Assembly (NCBI GenBank): GCA_030272155.1
Contig: CP126194.1
Span: 6,687,501-6,751,500, forward strand
Length of the DNA stretch: 64,000 nt
From: Tetradesmus obliquus
Lineage: Eukaryota; Chlorophyta; Chlorophyceae; Sphaeropleales; Scenedesmaceae
Direction: 5' to 3'
Positions 59,452 to 64,000 of the stretch are shown here, piece by piece; within the stretch, counting starts at the first letter, position 1; each line of letters starts with the position of its first letter. Below the pieces are notes generated by a model. It was not told the origin of the DNA, did no database searches, and saw only the letters and a program-made list of their open reading frames with translations. Both the position numbers and the translations under genes were made by a program.

Positions 59452-62198
59452 ATGACAGCACCACACAGCAGCAGCAGCAGCACCAGCAGCAGCAGCAGCG
59501 CCTTTTCATCTTCAGCAGCAGCACGCCCGCTGGCCCTCAAAGTGGCACTGTGTGCCATGGTTGCCATTGGCTTTGCTGACATGTACACCTACAGCATGCC
59601 AGTTGCCTTTCTGGGCCAGGTGCTGGCAGCGCAGGATGCCAGCAGTGTTACAGTCATTATTGCACTGGTGAGCGCCCCAGACAATCGGTCATGGCTTGGT
59701 TGCTGTGTGGTTGTGCTGTTGCAGCCAGCATGCACACACGGGCAGCAGCAGTGCGTGAAAGTGCTTGTAACAAAAGCAGCAGCAGAAGCAGCGCATGCTG
59801 CCAGCCGTCATGCTAGCTTTTTGCTGCTGCAGAAGTTGAACCAGCAGTGTAAACTCGGCAGCAACTCATAACTCATGACTGCTTTGACAGCTAGTGCTGC
59901 AACACAACACTTCGCCACAAGCACAACCTCCCACATGCGCTGCTGCTGCTGCTGCTGCTTTGTGTGTTGCAGGGCTTGGAAGGCATTGCAACCAGCATCA
60001 TGGCAGTCCTGGTGGGTTTCATTTCATGCACTGCGCTGTGCATTCTTTGTAAACAGCTGCATCAGATGCCCCATCTGCAAGGCTCACAGCTCTGCATTGC
60101 AGGCTTAGCATTTCTCATTGTGCATGCACACTTCATGGCACTTGAAACAGCTCACACATTTCAGCTGCACCCTAAGCTCATGATCGTGGCTGTCTACGTG
60201 TCTGCAGGTGCTGCTGAGCCAGTCCCTACCAGCAGTGAGCCGGCTGTCTGCTGCTGCCAAATGGTGGCTGGTCATTGGGGGCCAAGCAGCCAGCGTGGCA
60301 TCATCCCTGCTGCCGGCGCTGCTGCCAAAACCTGAGGTGGTTACTGCCTGCCGTGCACTGCACGGCGCAGCAACAGCAGGTGAGGACCGCTGCTTAGGCT
60401 GGGCCACACTGTGCTGGCTGCTGTCTGTTTTGCTTACTGCTGTGCAGCAAAGCTGTCCGGACAGGATCCAAGGTTGCACTGTACCGCAAGCCGTGTACCC
60501 TCTCATGCTGTACTGCCTGACGTTGTGCTGCCTGCTGCTGCTGCTGCCCTGCAGTGTATATGGTGTACTGCCTAATCCTGCTGGTGGAGCTGCCACATGT
60601 TGTACTGCCTGATGTTGTGCTGCCTGCTGCCTGCTGCTGCTGTCCTGCAGTGTACATGGTGTACTGCCTAATCCTGCTGGTGGAGCTGCCACATGTTGTA
60701 CTGCCTGATGTTGAGCTGCCTGGTGCCTGCTGCTGCTGTCCTGCAGTGTACATGGTGTACTGCCTAATCCTGCTGGTGGAGCTGTGCCCGCCATGCCACC
60801 TGGCCCTAGGCATTGCAGCTTTCAGCGCAGGTGGGGCTGCAACCACAGCACAGCTCAAGTTTCCAGATAATTGCAACAGTTCAACACCTGCCTTGACATT
60901 GCAGCGCACAGGGCAGCTCAGGCCAACGCCGAACCTCACGCATCTCACCACGATCAATGTTGTTTTGCACTTGAGGCAGCAGTCGTGCTCATACCAAATC
61001 CGCCTGCTCATGATGGGTACACTCTGCTTGCTGCACCACATGCTACGCAGGCTGCTCTGCTGGCGACAGCCTGGGCCCTGTGCTGGGTGCTGTGGCCTTT
61101 GACAGGGGAGGCGGCCTGCCGGCAGCTTTCCTGATGCAGACAGCCGTCAATGCAGTGCCCCTGCTGCTGGCGCTGCTGGTTGTGCCTCTGTGGGTGTGGT
61201 TGAAGAACGACCCCACTGCTGTCGCCAGCAGCAGCAGCAGCAGCGGCAGCGGCAGCAGCTGCAGCGGCGGCAGCATGTGCTTAAGTGACAGCAGCCAAAC
61301 CAATCATCATGAGCTGCCCCGCATGCTCCGCTGGGACTCCGCTTGCAGCAGCTATGACAGGTCAGCAGCATGTCACCCTCACAAGCCAGCCGACCAGTGC
61401 TGCAAGAACAAAGAGCTGTTTGCGGACGGAGATTCAGATGATGTGACGGTTTGCAGCGACTGCAGCGCAAGCCTACAGTGCTTGGATGCAGGCCGCTGCC
61501 ACGCGCCTAATCACAAAGCAGCAGCAGCAGCTGCTGCCGCAGGTGATGCAGACACGCAGCCTGTGCGCGACGTTAACGCTAGCAGCCGGCGGCACATGGA
61601 CAGTGCCCTGGACATCAAGGCCGGGCATTTCAATGCAACACCAGCAGCAAAGCTGAAGCAGGATGACAGTGAGCTCAATTCTGGCAAGGCAACGAACCAG
61701 GAAGAGCAGCGGCAGCAGCAGCAGCAGGGTCTGGGCGGCCAGCAGAGTTCAGCGCTGGATGTCCGCGCTGTGTTTGCCACGGTGTGTGATGCTGTGGTGG
61801 CCGGGCAGTGCCTGCTGGTGCTGCTAGAGCAGGCAGCAACAGGGGCGGTGGTGGTGCTGCTGCCTGCAGTGGCGGGGCTGCCTACGTGGCTGATGGGCGT
61901 GCTGTACATCGCAATGGTGAGTCTCTTGCTTTGCAAGGAATAGGATTTGCAAAGCGTAAAGCCTAGGGGTGTTGTATGTGGCCAGTGACGGGGCTGCCTA
62001 CCTGGCTGATGGGGGTGCGGCACATTGCCATGGGGAGTGCTGTTTGATGTATACCCAATATGCGCACATGTCTGCACGCGGCGCTGCGTATGTTGGTGTG
62101 ATTGCGCGTGCTGCATTTGCAGCAGCGCAGCAGCAGATATGTGAGTGAGTCTCGCCATGCCTGCACTGCCCAGCCATAGGTGCTGTTCTGCTGATGTC

Positions 62199-62242
<44 letters not shown>

Positions 62243-62697
62243 AGGTCGGGGGCGCCATTGCAGGCCCCTTTGCCCTAGAAGCCTACCTCTCCTGCAAGCG
62301 GATTCAAAACAAACACACCTATCACCTGGCCTGGTGCATAGCTGTTATCTTTGCAATAAGCAGCTCTCTGGCTGTGTTATTTTGCAGGAGCATTCCTGCA
62401 CTGGTCTGCCTGCTGTTTGTGTTTGGCTTCACGCAAGCATCAACGGAAGCGCTCGTGTACATCCACATTGCGCGCAGGCTTGAACAGCTGGGCCGGCACG
62501 TGGCAACGCATGTCTCCATGTGCATGTTTACAATAGCGCTTGCACTAGGAGCTGGGATAGGCAACATGATAGGTGGGCTTGTGCAGAGGGAAGAGTGGGG
62601 CGTGCAGCTGGGGGTTGTTTGTGGAATGGCGGGGGCAACTGCTGTGTGTGGTACTGTTGTCAGCCTTGTTGCTGCAAAAGCAAGCAACAGGCCTTGA
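59452..62697 (+). CDS. MFS-like multi-pass membrane transporter (divergent from the tandem pair)
   Basis: Six exons (59452-59667, 59973-60011, 60208-60379, 60747-60830, 61051-61916, 62245-62697) keep phase and sum to 1830 nt, 609 residues. A Ser-rich start ([16 protein letters not shown]) precedes TM1 (LKVALCAMVAIGFADMYTYS). GLEGIATSIMAVLVLLSQSL and the motif-C-like GDSLGPVLGAVAFDRGG support MFS membership. A ~190-residue hydrophilic Ser/His/Asp-rich loop separates the two halves. The second half has about six helices (VGGAIAGPFALEAYLSC ... GAGIGNMIGGLVQ). Substrate and subfamily are not recognisable. The exon at 60747 is the third of three near-identical 96-bp repeats, and alternative use of the earlier copies cannot be excluded. 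Confidence 0.78.
60540..60746 (+). repeat. Two extra 96-bp copies of an MFS-C membrane exon edge
   Basis: The acceptor CCTGCAG and ~40 nt reading VYMVYCLILLVEL occur at 60555 and 60651 before the real exon at 60747, spaced exactly 96 bp. The spacing is a multiple of three and the intervening sequence is open, so all three copies stay in one frame. Confidence 0.95.
61970..62045 (+). repeat. Copy of MFS-C exon 5 donor edge
   Basis: GACGGGGCTGCCTACCTGGC through CACATTGCCATG at 61986-62033 resembles the end of exon 5 (GGCGGGGCTGCCTACGTGGC ... ATCGCAATG, 61871-61916). The donor is degraded to GGGGAG. Confidence 0.9.
62196..62244 (+). repeat. CTG array abutting MFS-C exon 6 acceptor
   Basis: About fifteen CTG triplets end in CAG at the 3' splice site; the exon starts at 62245. 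Confidence 0.95.
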
Positions 62698-63581
62698 GGG
62701 GACCCCGTGCAGACCTCTTTCTGCATTGGGAGCCGAAAATGTAGTGTAGGTGTTGCACTGCCGTCCATGCATCTGAAGTTTGGCTTTTTCCTTTTGCCGT
62801 GGGCTAGTGCTCATTCAAGATACATCCAGCACGTACTACCCAGCGTCCAAGAATACACAGATTGCAGGCATTGCAGCGTGGCATGGCCTGTCTGATTTTG
62901 GCATTTGAGCAACACAGGAAGCGTGGTCATCAAGGGTACTTAAGTGCTTCAAGAGTGGGCTGTTGCGTTCCTTCTTACAGTACAAATGCGTCTTGTAGGC
63001 AGAGCCGGCTGTTTCAGCTATGTTTTTAGGGTCGCAGGGTGGCATTGGGTGCAAGCTTTGCTGTGGTTCTTGGTGCAGCTGTAGTTTATCACTCGTTTGG
63101 AGGCACAACCTGGTGCATAAGGAAAAAGCGAGGTGCATCATGGTTACAGGCAGCCATTGCACAGCTGTGCATCGTGCAATCGCCCTGCCTTGGGCTTTAT
63201 AATTAGGACAGGATCATTCAGGGTTGACATTAGGACAGGGTGATTGCCCAGCATGCTTTGCCCAGAGATCATCAAGTGCTTGTTGCTTTAGGCTTGGCAT
63301 TGGTTTGCTCGCTGTGCACTTGGTTGCAGCGTGTCACGGCGGGATGATGCACAAGTACCCCAAATGCTCCTTTCTGCTGTGGTCCGCTTGTACCACGTAT
63401 ACACACACAACATAAGCACTCATTCATGTCGAAGCTGCCTATAAGCTTTCCTCCAACAGCAACATATTGGTGGGTCGCACTTTGTCTGTGCACAGCTACA
63501 CAGCAGCAGTGTTTGCACAGCTGCTGCAGCTGCTCATCATCATCATCATCATCATCATCTTGATGTCAGCGGCTGACTCAC
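62698..63581. other. Intergenic region, right side, with TCA/ATC microsatellite
   Basis: No complete gene is seen. It contains a run of about nine ATC triplets at 63535-63560. The left part should hold the 3' end of the MFS-C gene. Confidence 0.45.
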
Positions 63582-63746
63582 AGTTGCAGCAGGGTTTGTG
63601 CCAGACATTGTGACAGTCATTGCACCACAACCTGGGCCAGGTGTCAGGCGTGTGGCGACACCATGACACACCATGACACACAAATCCCCATAGCTGCTGC
63701 TTCCTGCTAGGCATGTGTGTGTTTGTGGTTCTAGGTGGCATGTCAT
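63582..63746 (-). CDS. Candidate exon of a partial gene with PHD-finger-like Cys/His core
   Basis: On the minus strand a CAG acceptor (exon edge 63746) and a GTGAGT donor (exon edge 63582) bracket a 165-nt open segment reading TWPRLWCNDCHNVWHKPCCN near its end. The pattern C-x2-C-x4-H-x2-C following an upstream Trp matches the core of PHD-type zinc fingers. The first metal-ligand pair would have to come from VCHGVSWC, whose spacing is unusual, or from a neighbouring exon outside the window. The acceptor edge is duplicated about 117 bp upstream (63863), the same signature seen at real exons elsewhere in this window. Confidence 0.35.
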
Positions 63747-63930
63747 CTGCCAGGTGGCACACTTGTGCACAGCGTTCTGCTGTACTATCAGTGCAAGCTA
63801 CACAATCTTCCGCAGCTGCCTGTTCCTGTCATGCACCTTTGCATGTGTCGTCTTGCACTGGTGGCGCGTCATCTGCCAGGTGGCACAGTTTTGCACAGCA
63901 TCCTGCTTTACCATCAGTGCAAGGTCAAAC
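63735..63930 (-). repeat. Duplicated acceptor edge at right end of window
   Basis: Plus-strand GTCATCTGCCAGGTGGCACA and the following ~50 nt (TTGTGCACAGCGTTCTGCTG versus TTTTGCACAGCATCCTGCTT) occur at 63742 and 63859. On the minus strand this is intron end plus acceptor plus the first ~12 nt of an exon. Confidence 0.9.
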
Positions 63931-64000
63931 ATCACACAACAGCTACAGAGCAGCTCAGAATGCTAGGGGGTTGTTCTGATGTAGATTGAGGGGAAAGGGT

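Noticed and set aside
60554..61102. Continuous 182-codon frame through the triplicated MFS-C exon
   Set aside because: It runs through sequence with intron signals and changes frame relative to the following conserved GDSLGPVLGA segment. The spliced model keeps phase and motif C.

Overview
The window is nuclear DNA of a eukaryote, almost certainly a chlorophyte green alga. Genes are broken by many short GT-AG introns. There is a plastid-type DXR (non-mevalonate isoprenoid pathway) with a transit-like N-terminus, a plant-type 3-ketoacyl-CoA synthase, an organellar PrmC/HemK methyltransferase and a mitochondrial ribosomal protein. Introns and low-complexity coding segments are crowded with CAG/CTG repeats. 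A Sphaeropleales/Scenedesmus-like alga would fit, but that is an impression and not something the sequence proves.

Layout. 1-1.86 kb: no gene seen. 1.87-3.73 kb (-): a Gln/Ala/Ser-rich protein with a C-terminal leucine-zipper-like coiled coil. 3.7-10.7 kb: gene-poor and repeat-rich, with a possible degenerate DNA transposon (about 4.94-9.32 kb) that has matching inverted ends and contains a 434-bp tandem repeat. 10.69-11.65 kb (-): mitochondrial ribosomal protein mL54, divergent from DXR at 12.01-18.68 kb (+). 18.7-22.1 kb: decayed copies of the DXR tail, then no recognisable gene. 22.12-27.79 kb (-): 13-exon KCS with the full Cys-His-Asn triad. 28.1-about 43.6 kb (-): one very large multi-exon helical/coiled-coil protein of unknown function. 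44.55-47.30 kb (+): PrmC/HemK. 48.06-52.44 and 53.09-56.86 kb (+): two tandem paralogous DHA1-like MFS transporters. 59.45-62.70 kb (+): a third, divergent MFS-like transporter. At the right edge (63.58-63.75 kb, -) there is one exon with a PHD-finger-like Cys/His core.

The most unusual feature is genome-structural. In nearly every gene, fragments of exons together with their own splice site and a little flanking intron are repeated in tandem inside the adjacent intron or past the stop codon. DXR is the extreme case: at least seven of its splice junctions carry one to four extra partial copies, and four increasingly degraded copies of its last coding segment trail downstream of the stop. The true exon is identifiable because only one copy keeps the reading frame and both junctions. 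CTG runs, read on the coding strand, sit directly before many 3' splice sites, and CAG runs follow some 5' splice sites. This suggests that triplet repeats act as splice-site tracts and may seed the duplications.

Exon models were built by hand from GT-AG sites, phase continuity and family knowledge. Where exon lengths summed to a multiple of three across all junctions I give high confidence.
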